A stretch of 64,000 nucleotides of DNA, from positions 48,845 to 112,844 of the forward strand of contig NZ_JAINVF010000023.1 in assembly GCF_020400585.1 (NCBI RefSeq), read 5' to 3'. Below, one piece after another: positions 52,977 to 61,225 of this stretch. The translations under genes and the position numbers were made by a program. This DNA comes from Streptomyces sp. NK08204 (GTDB lineage: Bacteria; Actinomycetota; Actinomycetes; Streptomycetales; Streptomycetaceae). How positions within the stretch are numbered: position 1 is the first letter of the stretch; the number at the start of each line of letters is the position of its first letter. The notes beneath the pieces were generated by a model that had not been told where the DNA came from, made no database searches, and saw nothing but the letters and a program-made list of their open reading frames with translations.

Positions 52977-54320
52977 TCAAACGGCGACGGACAGTTCCTG
53001 CAGGCGCTCCCGGAACTCGCGCACGGAGGGGACGGACTTGTGCGGCTCCAGCCGTGTGGAGAACTCCTTGAGGCGGTTCAGGGCCCGAATGGAGCTGACG
53101 CTGTCCTCCAGGAGTTCGGCGCCGTAGTTCGCGGCGTCCAACGCACCCTCCAGGTCGCCGCCGGCGAGCCGCGCCTCAGCGAGACGGCTTGACCGTACGG
53201 CCTTGTCCCGGGGGGCGGCTCTCGTCACGGAAGTCTCCAGGGAACTGGTTGCGCGTTCCACCTGCCCCGAGCGCAACAGGACCTTTCCCTCGGTCGACCG
53301 CAGTTGTGCCTCGCCGAACCAGTCGAGCCAGTCCGGGTTGTCGTCCGTCACCTGGCGCTCCCACAGGGAGGTGGCACGGTTGAGGGCCGTGCCCGCCTCG
53401 CGGTGGTCGCCGTCGCGTGAGAGGGCCTCTGCCTTGTGCAGGTGGAGGAACGACTGGGTGCAGGGCGACAGAGAGCGTGGCGCGTTGTCGATGGCGGTCG
53501 AGATGAGGTCGACACGCTCGGCGGTGCGCCCGGCCTCGGAGACGTGCACCCCCATCTCCACGAGGATGAACGCGCCGAAGGCGTCGTCGCCGGCAGTGCG
53601 GGCGCTGCGCAGGGCACCGACGTAATAGCGCTGGCCTGCGGATCGTAGGCCGGCGTCGTAGGCCATCCATCCGGTCAGGTGTGACACGCGGGCCGCCAGC
53701 GCGTACAGCCGGAGCCTGACCTTGTCGGTGTAGCGGCCACCGCCGAGGAGACCGGTGACCAGAGCCAGGTCGCCTCGTGCCTGTTCCAGCAGCCGAGCGC
53801 CGCCAAGCTGGTCGTCGAGTGTGCGAAGTGTGCTGATGCGCTGCTCGATCGTCGAGACCATCGTGTCCGTGACCTGGTCACCGTTGAGCGCCGCGGCCAT
53901 GGCGGAGGGCGCGTCCACCCAGCTCGCCGCGAGACCGGTCAGGGCGGCTCCTGTGATGGTGAGAAAGCCTCTGCGGTCCATCCGTCCACTCCCCACAAGA
54001 TCGGACAATGCCTCGACGGTACCGGCCTCTGTCCACGGAGCGGTGAGTCCGGTCACCTCCCAGACGGGGAGCCAGCGGGGCCATCCCTCCGCACGCGCCT
54101 GCTCGTACGGGACGCCCAGCAGGTCGGCGAGGACGCGCTGGGCGTCCGCGTCCGGCTCCTGGCCCTGTGCCCACTTCCATACAGTCGTCCGGTTGGTCGC
54201 GAGCGGGATCCCGAGCTTCCTCCCGTGGTCTTGCATGAGCCGGGCGAATTCGGCCTTGCCCCATCCACGCGTCTGGAGGAGGAAGGTCAGCGGGTGGACT
54301 GCTAACGGCTCGGTAGGCAC
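52977..54320 (-). CDS. XRE-family transcriptional regulator with TPR-like C-terminus
   Basis: 447 residues. Helix-turn-helix in the first 80 residues (AEFARLMQDHGRKL, TNRTTVWKWAQGQEPDADAQRVLADLLG). A curious MDRRGFLTITGAALTGLAASW element, like a Tat signal, lies at about 113 and is shared by many Streptomyces regulators of this type. The rest is a helical repeat region suited to ligand or peptide sensing. Divergent from the HATPase/peptide cluster, which it probably controls. Confidence 0.9.
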   Translation of the reverse strand: MPTEPLAVHPLTFLLQTRGWGKAEFARLMQDHGRKLGIPLATNRTTVWKWAQGQEPDADAQRVLADLLGVPYEQARAEGWPRWLPVWEVTGLTAPWTEAGTVEALSDLVGSGRMDRRGFLTITGAALTGLAASWVDAPSAMAAALNGDQVTDTMVSTIEQRISTLRTLDDQLGGARLLEQARGDLALVTGLLGGGRYTDKVRLRLYALAARVSHLTGWMAYDAGLRSAGQRYYVGALRSARTAGDDAFGAFILVEMGVHVSEAGRTAERVDLISTAIDNAPRSLSPCTQSFLHLHKAEALSRDGDHREAGTALNRATSLWERQVTDDNPDWLDWFGEAQLRSTEGKVLLRSGQVERATSSLETSVTRAAPRDKAVRSSRLAEARLAGGDLEGALDAANYGAELLEDSVSSIRALNRLKEFSTRLEPHKSVPSVREFRERLQELSVAV

Positions 54321-54572
54321 GTCATCACTCCTGTCGTCCGCTCAAGACGTAGCTGGAAGGCTACTTCGCGTGTCCGAGTACGGGGAGGCGTCCCCAGGAG
54401 AAACCCCCTAGAAACGTTCCGGTGGGCCGGGGCACCGCCGTTGACTGAGTATCAGCCGCCGGCGAGCGAGTTCAGTTGAACGCTCGCGGAGCGGCTCCTC
54501 AGATCGGCGGCTCCATTCCTGTGCCCCCCGTCGGGGATGGAGCCGCTCTCCAGTTCTTCGGAGGCGTCCGAC

Positions 54573-55067
54573 ATGCCCACGCTCGTCCATCGGTTCGTCC
54601 TCGCGGGTATCGAATCCGAGGTGCCCCCGGCCCGGCGCGAGATCGTCGACAAGGTACGCGCATGGGGTGTGCCGCTGGACGAGGAGACTGCCGACGCCAT
54701 CCGACTCGTCGCCTCGGAGCTCATCACCAACGCTGTGGTCCACGGGGCGGGGCCGATCACCGTCACCGTGTTCAACTGGCCCGGTCGCTTGGTGATCGAT
54801 GTCCTGGACGGCGACCCGTCGGTTCCGCGTACAGGGGGTGCCCAACCGGATGACGAGAACGGGCGTGGCTTGGCGTTGGTCCGACTGCTCTCGGCGCGCT
54901 GTGCCTGGGAGCCCGCCGGCGCCGGTAAGCGGGTATGGGCCGAGATGGCGCTGCCCATGGCGGTGGAGACGAGCACGGCTGCCGCTGGACCGCGTGGCTT
55001 ATTCGCGATGTGGGCCAAGCACCGGGATGGGGCCGAGCCCAAGTCGCTGACGGTGGCGGTCGCCTGA
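54573..55067 (+). CDS. RsbW-like ATP-binding regulatory protein
   Basis: 164 residues from ATG 54573, chosen because GGAGG lies eight bases upstream; the earlier ATG at 54537 has none. HATPase_c motifs: N-box ELITNAVVHG, G1 DVLDGDPSVP and G2 ENGRGLALV. Such anti-sigma-like kinases pair with XRE regulators in Streptomyces development and secondary metabolism. The stop abuts a small gene with overlapping ATGA. Confidence 0.9.
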   Translation: MPTLVHRFVLAGIESEVPPARREIVDKVRAWGVPLDEETADAIRLVASELITNAVVHGAGPITVTVFNWPGRLVIDVLDGDPSVPRTGGAQPDDENGRGLALVRLLSARCAWEPAGAGKRVWAEMALPMAVETSTAAAGPRGLFAMWAKHRDGAEPKSLTVAVA

Positions 55068-55081
55068 TGGGGAGGCACGCA

Positions 55082-55399
55082 GTGCGAGCGGCTCTCTCTC
55101 CGGAGCGCGATGTGGTCTTCTGCCCCACCCGCGGCGACATCGACCCCGTCACCGGCGAGCCGACGGCCTATGCGCTGTGGGACAGGCATGAGTGGCAGGC
55201 GCATGGCGAGTGCTGGCTGTGGTGTGGCCGTGACGACGTCGAGGTGACGTGGATCGGGCCCGTCCGGTCGAGCGGCATGCACGCGGCTCTCTTTGCGTGC
55301 CTTGCGTGCCTGTACGAACTGGACCAGCGCGTCCTGGAGGCCAACATGCGCCAGGACGCGGCCGTTCTGCCGATGAGCGGTCAGTCCATGCGGCCGTAG
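55082..55399 (+). CDS. Small protein of unknown function
   Basis: 105 residues from GTG 55082, with GGGGAGG six bases upstream; the ATG at 55067 overlapping the previous stop is the alternative. It holds several Cys (FCPTRGD, ECWLWCG, FACLACLYEL) and ends in a Met/Gln tail. I do not recognise it. Tight linkage to the HATPase gene places it in the regulatory part of the cluster. Confidence 0.65.
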   Translation: MRAALSPERDVVFCPTRGDIDPVTGEPTAYALWDRHEWQAHGECWLWCGRDDVEVTWIGPVRSSGMHAALFACLACLYELDQRVLEANMRQDAAVLPMSGQSMRP

Positions 55400-55486
55400 G
55401 CGCAGAGCTGCGGCTCACTGGGCCGCCCAATGACCGCCGCCTCACGGAAATCCGTCTCTCCCACGGCCGTGAGGCGCGGCCCTGAC

Positions 55487-55510
55487 CTCCCGCCGGAGCC
55501 CCGGCGGGAG
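55487..55510 (+). promoter_or_regulatory. Hairpin just before the peptide gene
   Basis: CTCCCGCCGG-AGCC-CCGGCGGGAG, a perfect 10-base stem ending 22 bases before the GTG start. It leaves the AAGGAG ribosome site free and could end the upstream transcript or shape the leader of the peptide message. Confidence 0.6.
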
Positions 55511-55532
55511 ACCCAAGAGGAAGGAGCACGAG

Positions 55533-55700
55533 GTGGAAGAGCGCACGACACCGCCTCCGGCCCGTAGCGGCCTGCTGATGGCGGTCGAAGAGCTGACCGC
55601 CGTCCACGACCGGTACGACAGCCTCCGGTCCGACAACGCCGGAAGCTCCGGCGACGCGCCGTGGCCGGGCGGCGACGGCAACCTGCACGACAGCGAGTAG
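55533..55700 (+). CDS. 55-residue peptide, candidate RiPP precursor
   Basis: Starts at GTG 55533 with AAGGAG nine bases upstream. The product begins VEERTTPPPARSGLLMAVEE, has an amphipathic helix-like middle (LLMAVEELTAVHDRYDSL) and a polar Gly/Ser/Asn/Trp/Pro tail (DAPWPGGDGNLHDSE). The leader/core look, the hairpins before and after the gene, and the downstream JmjC-type oxygenase, aldo/keto reductase and methyltransferase suggest a ribosomally made, modified peptide. No known RiPP class is matched, there is no cyclase, lanthionine synthetase, radical SAM or ATP-grasp enzyme, and no transporter, so this is inference. Confidence 0.6.
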   Translation: MEERTTPPPARSGLLMAVEELTAVHDRYDSLRSDNAGSSGDAPWPGGDGNLHDSE

Positions 55701-55717
55701 GCGCGAGCGCACCAAGC

Positions 55718-55755
55718 GGCTGGGGCCGGCACGACTGGCCGTGCCGGCCCCAGCC
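55718..55755 (+). terminator. 16-bp perfect hairpin after the peptide gene
   Basis: GGCTGGGGCCGGCACG and its exact complement around the loop ACTGGC, 17 bases after the peptide stop and 40 before the oxygenase start. A partial terminator here would make peptide message far more abundant than enzyme message, as is common in RiPP clusters. Confidence 0.75.
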
Positions 55756-55794
55756 GTGTCCACATCAGGCGACCACACCCTTGGAAGGACAGCG

Positions 55795-56991
55795 ATGGAA
55801 CATCGGTTGATCAACGCGATCGAGACAGCACTCGGATGGAGCGGGGCCGAGAAGCTGGGCAAGGGTTTCGCGCGAGGCGGTCTGGACGACCCCGCGCCCC
55901 TCTCCCGCCTCCTGACCCCCAACCGGCTGCTCGACATCGCCATGCGCAGGAGCCTGAATCGTCCGCAGTTCCGGTGCTTCCAGAAGGGGGTGGAGGTGCA
56001 CCCGGCTGTCTACTACACAGACAGCGTGAGCCCCCGGGGCCAGAGCATCCCCATGGTCAACATGCGAAGCCTCGGAAACCTCCTGCGAGAAGGCGCGACG
56101 CTCATCCTCGACCAGGCCAACGTCTTCGACCCGACGATGGAGGTCGCGTGCCGGGCGTTGCAGTGGTGGTCCCATGAGCGTGTGCAGGTCAACGCGTACC
56201 TGACGACGAACGACGCCGCCGGCTTCCCCCTGCACTGGGACGACCACGACGTCGTGATCTTGCAACTCGCTGGCGAGAAGGAGTGGGAGGTGCGGGGCGC
56301 GTCCCGCAAGGTCCCCATGTACCGGGACTCCGACCCCAACACCATCCCGAGCGACGAGATCATCTGGGCCGGCGTGATGAGGACCGGTGACGTCATGCAC
56401 ATCCCCCGAGGCCACTGGCACCAGGCAACCAGGACCGGCAGCGGCTCGGGCAAGAGCCTCCACGTCACATTCGGCATCACCAAACGCACCGGCGCCAGCT
56501 GGCTCTCCTGGCTTGCCGACTGGAGCCGCGAGCACGAGATCTTCAGGCACGATCTGGACCGCTGGCACGTTCCCGACAGCGCGGCTCTGACCAAGGCCGC
56601 CACGGCACTGCTCGGCGAGCGCTCCCCGGCCGACTACCTGGCCGCGTACGAGCAGGAGACGACCCTGCCCAGGCATGTGCCTTTCCTCGACATCCTCGGG
56701 CCGCTCGACGCCGTCGTGTGCACCACCCACTTCCCTCCCCGGATACGGGAGAGCGGGGAGACCGTCGATGTCCTGGCCTCGGGGAAGAGGCTGACCCTCG
56801 CGGCCAAGGCCCTGCCGGCGCTGCATCTGCTGTTGAGCGGCAGGCCGGTCGTGCTGGAACAGGCCGCGGCCGTCGCAGGGGCCGAAGTGGTGGAGGTCGC
56901 CGAGATCCTGGTGAAGGAGGAGCTGTGCGCGGTCCTGACCCCCGAGTTGTCCTCGGGCTACACCGGTCTCGTCACGAACGCCAGCTCCTGA
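55795..56991 (+). CDS. JmjC/cupin-type Fe(II)/2-oxoglutarate oxygenase
   Basis: 398 residues from ATG 55795 (RBS GAAGGA). The cupin core shows HWDDHDVVILQL (His147, Asp149) and PRGHWHQA (His207 or His209) as the Fe(II) facial triad, in the layout of ROXA/NO66-like hydroxylases. The C-terminal 150 residues resemble the helical/winged part of that family. It probably hydroxylates a peptide or protein side chain. The downstream reductase gene starts inside it, so the two are coupled. Confidence 0.85.
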   Translation: MEHRLINAIETALGWSGAEKLGKGFARGGLDDPAPLSRLLTPNRLLDIAMRRSLNRPQFRCFQKGVEVHPAVYYTDSVSPRGQSIPMVNMRSLGNLLREGATLILDQANVFDPTMEVACRALQWWSHERVQVNAYLTTNDAAGFPLHWDDHDVVILQLAGEKEWEVRGASRKVPMYRDSDPNTIPSDEIIWAGVMRTGDVMHIPRGHWHQATRTGSGSGKSLHVTFGITKRTGASWLSWLADWSREHEIFRHDLDRWHVPDSAALTKAATALLGERSPADYLAAYEQETTLPRHVPFLDILGPLDAVVCTTHFPPRIRESGETVDVLASGKRLTLAAKALPALHLLLSGRPVVLEQAAAVAGAEVVEVAEILVKEELCAVLTPELSSGYTGLVTNASS

Positions 56992-57782
56992 CCGGGGCGC
57001 TGGACCTGGGGGTCACCGCGCTCGACACCAGCACCAACTACCTCGACTTCCGCTCGCACCAGGTCCTGGCTCGAACAGCCGGTGACCTGCTGCCGAAGTT
57101 CACGGTCTCCACGAAGGTCGGCTACTTCCCGGGGCCCGACGGGGCGGAGCATTCCCTGGATCCCACGCGGCTGAACTCGGCCGTGGAGGAGGCGGCCAAG
57201 AAGCTGGGGCGGGAGCCGGACCTGGTGTTCCTGCACAACCCGGAACACTCGCTCCGGAAAGCTGTCCCGCACGACAAGGATCTGCTTGCAGCGGCGTGCA
57301 CCGCCCTGGATGACGCCAAAGCCAAGGGGCTGTGCGGCGCCTGGGGGGTCGCGTCATGGGATCCGTCACCGGTGCTGAGCGTGGTCGACCTGACCGTGCC
57401 GAGGCCATCGGTTCTCATGGTGCGCGCCGGCTTGCTGGTCGGCACCAGAACGCTGGCCGCGGCGGACAACCTCATCAATGCGTGGAATCTGGGTTGTGGC
57501 GAGGTCTGGGGGATGAGCCCCTTTGGGGGCAGTACCAGTGCCTCGGTGTGGGACAGGTTGGAGCCGCGCCTTTTCCTCCAGGACGGCCGTCGGCTCTCCC
57601 GCGTCCAGGCAGCATTCAGAGTCGCCTACCATCTCCCGCGGGTCGGCTCCATCGCCGTGGGCACCGACGAGCCGACCCACCTTGGGGAACTCGTCAGAGC
57701 CTTGGCAGGCCAGGTGGAGGAACGGACCGTCCAGGAGTATCGGAAGTTCCTCCGCGATCGCTCGCGTGATCACTCCGCTTGA
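56925..57782 (+). CDS. Aldo/keto reductase
   Basis: 285 residues from GTG 56925, which has AAGGAGG five bases upstream and lies 67 bases inside the oxygenase gene; the upstream frame is only its shadow. Early block VVLGLHRSRHERQLLTGALDLGVTALDTSTNY holds the barrel's first strand and the Asp-x-x-x-Tyr pair (LDTSTNY), followed by STKVGYF (the catalytic Lys) and DLVFLHNPEH (the His region). NADPH-dependent carbonyl reduction is the likely reaction, on an unknown and probably peptide-derived substrate. It runs 13 bases past the stop of the opposite APH-fold gene. Confidence 0.85.
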   Translation: MRGPDPRVVLGLHRSRHERQLLTGALDLGVTALDTSTNYLDFRSHQVLARTAGDLLPKFTVSTKVGYFPGPDGAEHSLDPTRLNSAVEEAAKKLGREPDLVFLHNPEHSLRKAVPHDKDLLAAACTALDDAKAKGLCGAWGVASWDPSPVLSVVDLTVPRPSVLMVRAGLLVGTRTLAAADNLINAWNLGCGEVWGMSPFGGSTSASVWDRLEPRLFLQDGRRLSRVQAAFRVAYHLPRVGSIAVGTDEPTHLGELVRALAGQVEERTVQEYRKFLRDRSRDHSA

Positions 57783-58627
57783 AGCTCCTCGATGACCTGC
57801 TCGGCCGTGCGCTGTGCAGGCTCCAACCGAGGATCCTCAGGGTGCGCGTACGGCCCAAGGATCTTCGAGCAGACGAACAGCGTCATCAGCTTGCCGTCCC
57901 GGCTCTCGAAGTCCCGCCGACGCTCCTGCCGTACACGCTCGGCCAGAGACGGGACGGCAAGCGAGCTCGCCCACAGCGAGGCCGAGTCAAGTCCCTGTGG
58001 GGCGTTCCCCCAGTCCTCCCAGTCGAAGAGGCTGAACACCGGCGCCGTGACGTTGGCCCAGTTCAGGTCGGCGTGGGCGGGCACCCAACGCTGGACGGTC
58101 GTATCGAAATCGCTGGGAAAGACAGCCCGAATGGCCTCGGTGACCGACGTCTGGGTGATGGTCTCGGTGTCCGGTGTGGCGACCCGCCTTGTCTGGTGCG
58201 CTGCCAGCGCGTCCAGAGAGGCGTTCAACCCGTCCCACCACTCGTCCGAGAGTTCCGGGGTCTCACTCAGAATGGCGTTTCCGACTGGAGCGGCGGGCAG
58301 AAGGTCAGTTTCGTCGGCCCGCCACATCACCTGTTCGTTCGTGTCCCGCCAGACCAGGCATCCCCGCCATGCCGGCTGGGCGACGCCGCCCAAGCGGGCG
58401 GCGCACTCCGCGCCGTTCCATCCTTGATCGGTGATCTTGTCGAGCAGGCGTCGCTCGATGCGGACCCAGGTCTCGCGGTCGGTCCGTGCTCCCACAGACC
58501 GACGCTTGCGCACCACTGTATCCGGTAGGAAACGCACCTGCAGAGACCGCGCCACGCGATCCAGAACCTCGTCAACTGGCCGCACGCGTAGGTCAACAGC
58601 CTGACTCGTGGAGACCGAGAGCGTCAT
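57770..58627 (-). CDS. APH-fold phosphotransferase-like protein
   Basis: 285 residues from ATG 58627 (a TTG 13 codons earlier is possible). The kinase-like catalytic set HADLNWANV and the later LFDWEDWG (D-x-x-x-x-N and Mg-binding Asp) mark the aminoglycoside-phosphotransferase fold. The usual Lys of the N-lobe is not obvious. It could phosphorylate a small molecule or peptide, or act as self-protection of the cluster. It converges with the aldo/keto reductase (13-base overlap) and diverges from the methyltransferase. Confidence 0.8.
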   Translation of the reverse strand: MTLSVSTSQAVDLRVRPVDEVLDRVARSLQVRFLPDTVVRKRRSVGARTDRETWVRIERRLLDKITDQGWNGAECAARLGGVAQPAWRGCLVWRDTNEQVMWRADETDLLPAAPVGNAILSETPELSDEWWDGLNASLDALAAHQTRRVATPDTETITQTSVTEAIRAVFPSDFDTTVQRWVPAHADLNWANVTAPVFSLFDWEDWGNAPQGLDSASLWASSLAVPSLAERVRQERRRDFESRDGKLMTLFVCSKILGPYAHPEDPRLEPAQRTAEQVIEELQAE

Positions 58628-58724
58628 ACACGGGACCGTAGCAGCGAGGCAGCGCGAGGTAGTCAAACACGAGAAACCAGCCGCTACGTTCGGTTACACC
58701 CAGTACCTCATGGGATGAGATCAC

Positions 58725-59524
58725 ATGAACCTGTTCGCTGGGACCGCCAGCTACTACCGTCAGTTCCGCCCCGGCATCCCGGAAGACGTCGCCGAGACCC
58801 TGGGCCAGGCCGCTCCGCACCGGTCCTGCGGCCAGCGTCGCCTGCTGGATATCGGCACCGGCACCGGACTGGTGGCTGAGGCGCTGCTCGGCCGCTTCGA
58901 CGACATCATCGCCCTCGACAACGACGCCGACATGCTGGCTGCGGCCGAGTCGGCGCTGCGTCCGAAGCTGCCCGAAGGGACGCGCCTGTCGCTCGTCGAG
59001 AGCACCGCTGAGGACTTCGTGCCACCCGTCGGCTGGAAGGCCGACCTGGCCACGATCTGCCGCGCGTTCCACTGGCTCGACCAGACCGCCGTCCTGGCCC
59101 GCCTGGATGACCAGGTCGCACCCGATGGTGTCGTGGCCATCTTCGGGGACAGCAGCTTCTGGACCGCGACCAGCCCCTGGAAGGAGGCAGTGCGGGATGT
59201 CATCAAGACGTTCCTCGGCGAGGAACGGCGTGCCGGTTCCGGCACCTTTTCAGCACCACAGCCCGCCCGTACACCGAGATCATGGAGGAGTCGCCCTTCG
59301 ATCGGGTCGAGGAGGCGCGGATCCCCGTGCACCGCACCTGGACCGCTGAGAGCATCCTCGGCTACCTCTACTCCACCTCCTTTGCCGCACCCCACCTCTT
59401 CGGCGACCGGCTGCCGGAATTTGAGATCGCAGTCAAGGAGCGGCTCGCGGACTTCAGCGAGGACGACACCTTTCCGGAGGAGAACGAGTTTCTGATCCGC
59501 TTCGGGTGGCGGAGCGGGAGTTGA
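58725..59524 (+). pseudogene. SAM-dependent methyltransferase broken by two single-base insertions
   Basis: Motif I is LLDIGTGTGLVAEALL, with LDNDADML as the acidic second strand. The reading frame is intact to about 59245, then needs a T removed from CCTTTTC (about 59250) and a C removed from GCCCGTAC (about 59269) to continue into TEIMEESPFDRVEEARIPV and the true stop at 59524. Both insertions are in short homopolymers, so sequencing error is as likely as recent decay. The downstream oxidase gene begins 97 bases later. Confidence 0.8.
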
Positions 59525-59620
59525 GTGCGACAGCACGAGAGGTGTTTTGGACAGGGAGGGGCAATCTTGGACTCGCGCAACATGCCCTGTCGAAGTCACC
59601 CGGGGCTTAGGGTCGGCCTC

Positions 59621-60574
59621 GTGACCGCAGGGGAGCGCGTTGTCGTTGTCGGGGCTGGGGTGGCTGGGCTCACCACGGCCGTCGTTCTCGCCGAGGCCGG
59701 GGCTTCGGTGCACGTGATCGCCGAGCAGGTGCCGGGGGTCACTTCGCTGGCGGCCGGGGCGATGTGGGGGCCTTACCTGGTCGAGCCGAAGGACAAGGTC
59801 GACCAGTGGGGACAACGGTCCTTGGAGATCTTCCGGGAGCTGGCCCAGGACCCGGCGACGGCCGTCCGGCTCACCAGTGGCATCGAGGCATCCCGCACGG
59901 CCGAAGCCGCGCCGGACTGGGCCACCACTTTGCCGGGTTTCCGACCGTGTGAGCGGGCCGAACTTCCGGCCGGGTTCACGGCGGGCTACCGGTTCACCGT
60001 GCCACTGATCGACATGCCCACCTACCTCGACTACCTCCTGCGCCGGCTCCGCGACGCCGGCGGTGTGGTCGAGCAGCGACGGCTGACTTCGCTCTCTGAC
60101 GTCGGTCCGGCGTCGGTGATCGTTAACTGCGCGGGCCTCGGGGCACGCGAGCTCGTGCCGGATCCTGACCTTCGGCTCATCCGCGGCCAGCACGTCGTCG
60201 TCACCAACCCCGGGCTGACCGAGTTCTTCTCCGAGGACACCGGCCTCTCGCCCGATCTGCTGTGCTTCTATCCTCACGGCGACACCGTCGTCCTGGGGGG
60301 CACAGCGATCGACGGCGAAGGCGATCTGGCCCCCGACGATAAGGCTGCGGCCGGCATCCTCGCCCGCTGTGCCGAGGTCGAGCCCCGCCTCGCCCAGGCC
60401 CGTGTCCTGGAGCACCGGATCGGCGCTCGACCGACCCGCGCCACGGTCCGTGTGGAGGAAGAGGTGCGGGAGGATGGCACCGTGGTCGTGCACAACTACG
60501 GCCACGGAGGCGCCGGCGTCACGCTGTCGTGGGGGTGCGCCGAGGAGACTCGGGCGTTGCTCTCCATCAAGTGA
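59621..60574 (+). CDS. FAD-dependent D-amino-acid-oxidase-like protein
   Basis: 317 residues from GTG 59621. The N-terminal Rossmann dinucleotide site is VVVVGAGVAGLTTAVVLAEAG; the DAO-type block MWGPYLVEP and the C-terminal YGHGGAGVTLSWG close the FAD site. It oxidises an amine or D-amino acid with oxygen. It follows the methyltransferase on the same strand; whether it belongs to the peptide cluster is open. Confidence 0.88.
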   Translation: MTAGERVVVVGAGVAGLTTAVVLAEAGASVHVIAEQVPGVTSLAAGAMWGPYLVEPKDKVDQWGQRSLEIFRELAQDPATAVRLTSGIEASRTAEAAPDWATTLPGFRPCERAELPAGFTAGYRFTVPLIDMPTYLDYLLRRLRDAGGVVEQRRLTSLSDVGPASVIVNCAGLGARELVPDPDLRLIRGQHVVVTNPGLTEFFSEDTGLSPDLLCFYPHGDTVVLGGTAIDGEGDLAPDDKAAAGILARCAEVEPRLAQARVLEHRIGARPTRATVRVEEEVREDGTVVVHNYGHGGAGVTLSWGCAEETRALLSIK

Positions 60575-60596
60575 TCTGAACCTGGAGGAACGGGCG

Positions 60597-60836
60597 TTGC
60601 GGCAGACAGCGGAGCACCAGCCGGGCGTAGCCGCAGCCGTCATCGTTCACGAGAGACGTGTGCTGATGGTGCGTCGTCGTGTCAACGAGGGTTCGGTCGC
60701 CTGGCAGTTCCCGGTCGGCAAGGTCGAACCTGGTGAGACACGTGAAGACGCTGCCGTCCGTGAGACGCGGGAAGAGACGGGCTTGGCCGGTCCGGGTGAT
60801 GGCCGTGTTCCAGGGAGAAGCGCCCCGCGTCAGTGA
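60597..60836 (+). pseudogene. Truncated NUDIX hydrolase
   Basis: The TTG at 60597 has GGAGG eight bases upstream. About 65 residues are NUDIX-like, including the complete box GKVEPGETREDAAVRETREETGL, after which the frame loses all likeness at about 60790 and stops. At that point a gene fragment on the other strand begins, so a deletion or recombination has cut both. Confidence 0.8.
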
Positions 60837-61008
60837 TCTCCGCCCGCCACTTCCCATCCTGCTTGGGCATGGTGATCACACGCCGCTCCTTGAGCGCGCG
60901 GGCGGTGAGAGCGAACTCTGGGCTGTCCGACGTGACGGGGTCGGCTCCGTCCCCGATGCGGGTGCGGAGTGCGAGTTGCCGGTCATTTAACGGGGACCGT
61001 CGGTGCAT
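60797..61008 (-). pseudogene. N-terminal fragment of an actinobacterial winged-helix-like protein
   Basis: From ATG 61008 the frame reads MHRRSPLNDRQ...IGDGADPVTSDSPEFALTARALKERRVITMP...EITDAGRFSLEHGHHP, a start I recall from a widespread Streptomyces mobile-element protein. It breaks off near 60797 where the NUDIX remnant ends. The rest of the gene is missing. Confidence 0.55.
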
Positions 61009-61133
61009 ATCGATCGTCGTACCGGCTGCGGTCTCCTCGACACAAGCCGTGGGGTGACTCTTGCGCAGCGCACGGAGTGCTCGAAGGCGGAACACCTCCC
61101 GCTGGGAGCCACTGGGGAGCCGCTCCCTGAAGT

Positions 61134-61153
61134 CGGCTCCCAAATGGCTCCCA
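61134..61153. repeat. Paired GGGAGCC motif, right copy (putative integrase arm site)
   Basis: CGGCTCCCAAATGGCTCCCA on the plus strand, matching the pair at 41116-41135. More GGGAGCC units lie just left of it (61103-61120), as expected for clustered arm sites next to attP. Confidence 0.6.
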
Positions 61154-61173
61154 AAACGGGGCCGCAAAGCAAA

Positions 61174-61209
61174 TCAGGCCCGGTGCTGATCTCTCAGCAC
61201 CGGGCCTGA
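61174..61209 (-). terminator. Terminator of the tRNA-Pro gene
   Basis: TCAGGCCCGGTGCTGA / TCAGCACCGGGCCTGA, a perfect 16-base stem with loop TCTC; on the minus strand followed by TTTGCTTTGC. Lies 16 bases after the tRNA 3' end. Confidence 0.85.
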
Positions 61210-61225
61210 CCTGGTGTTTCGGCTG

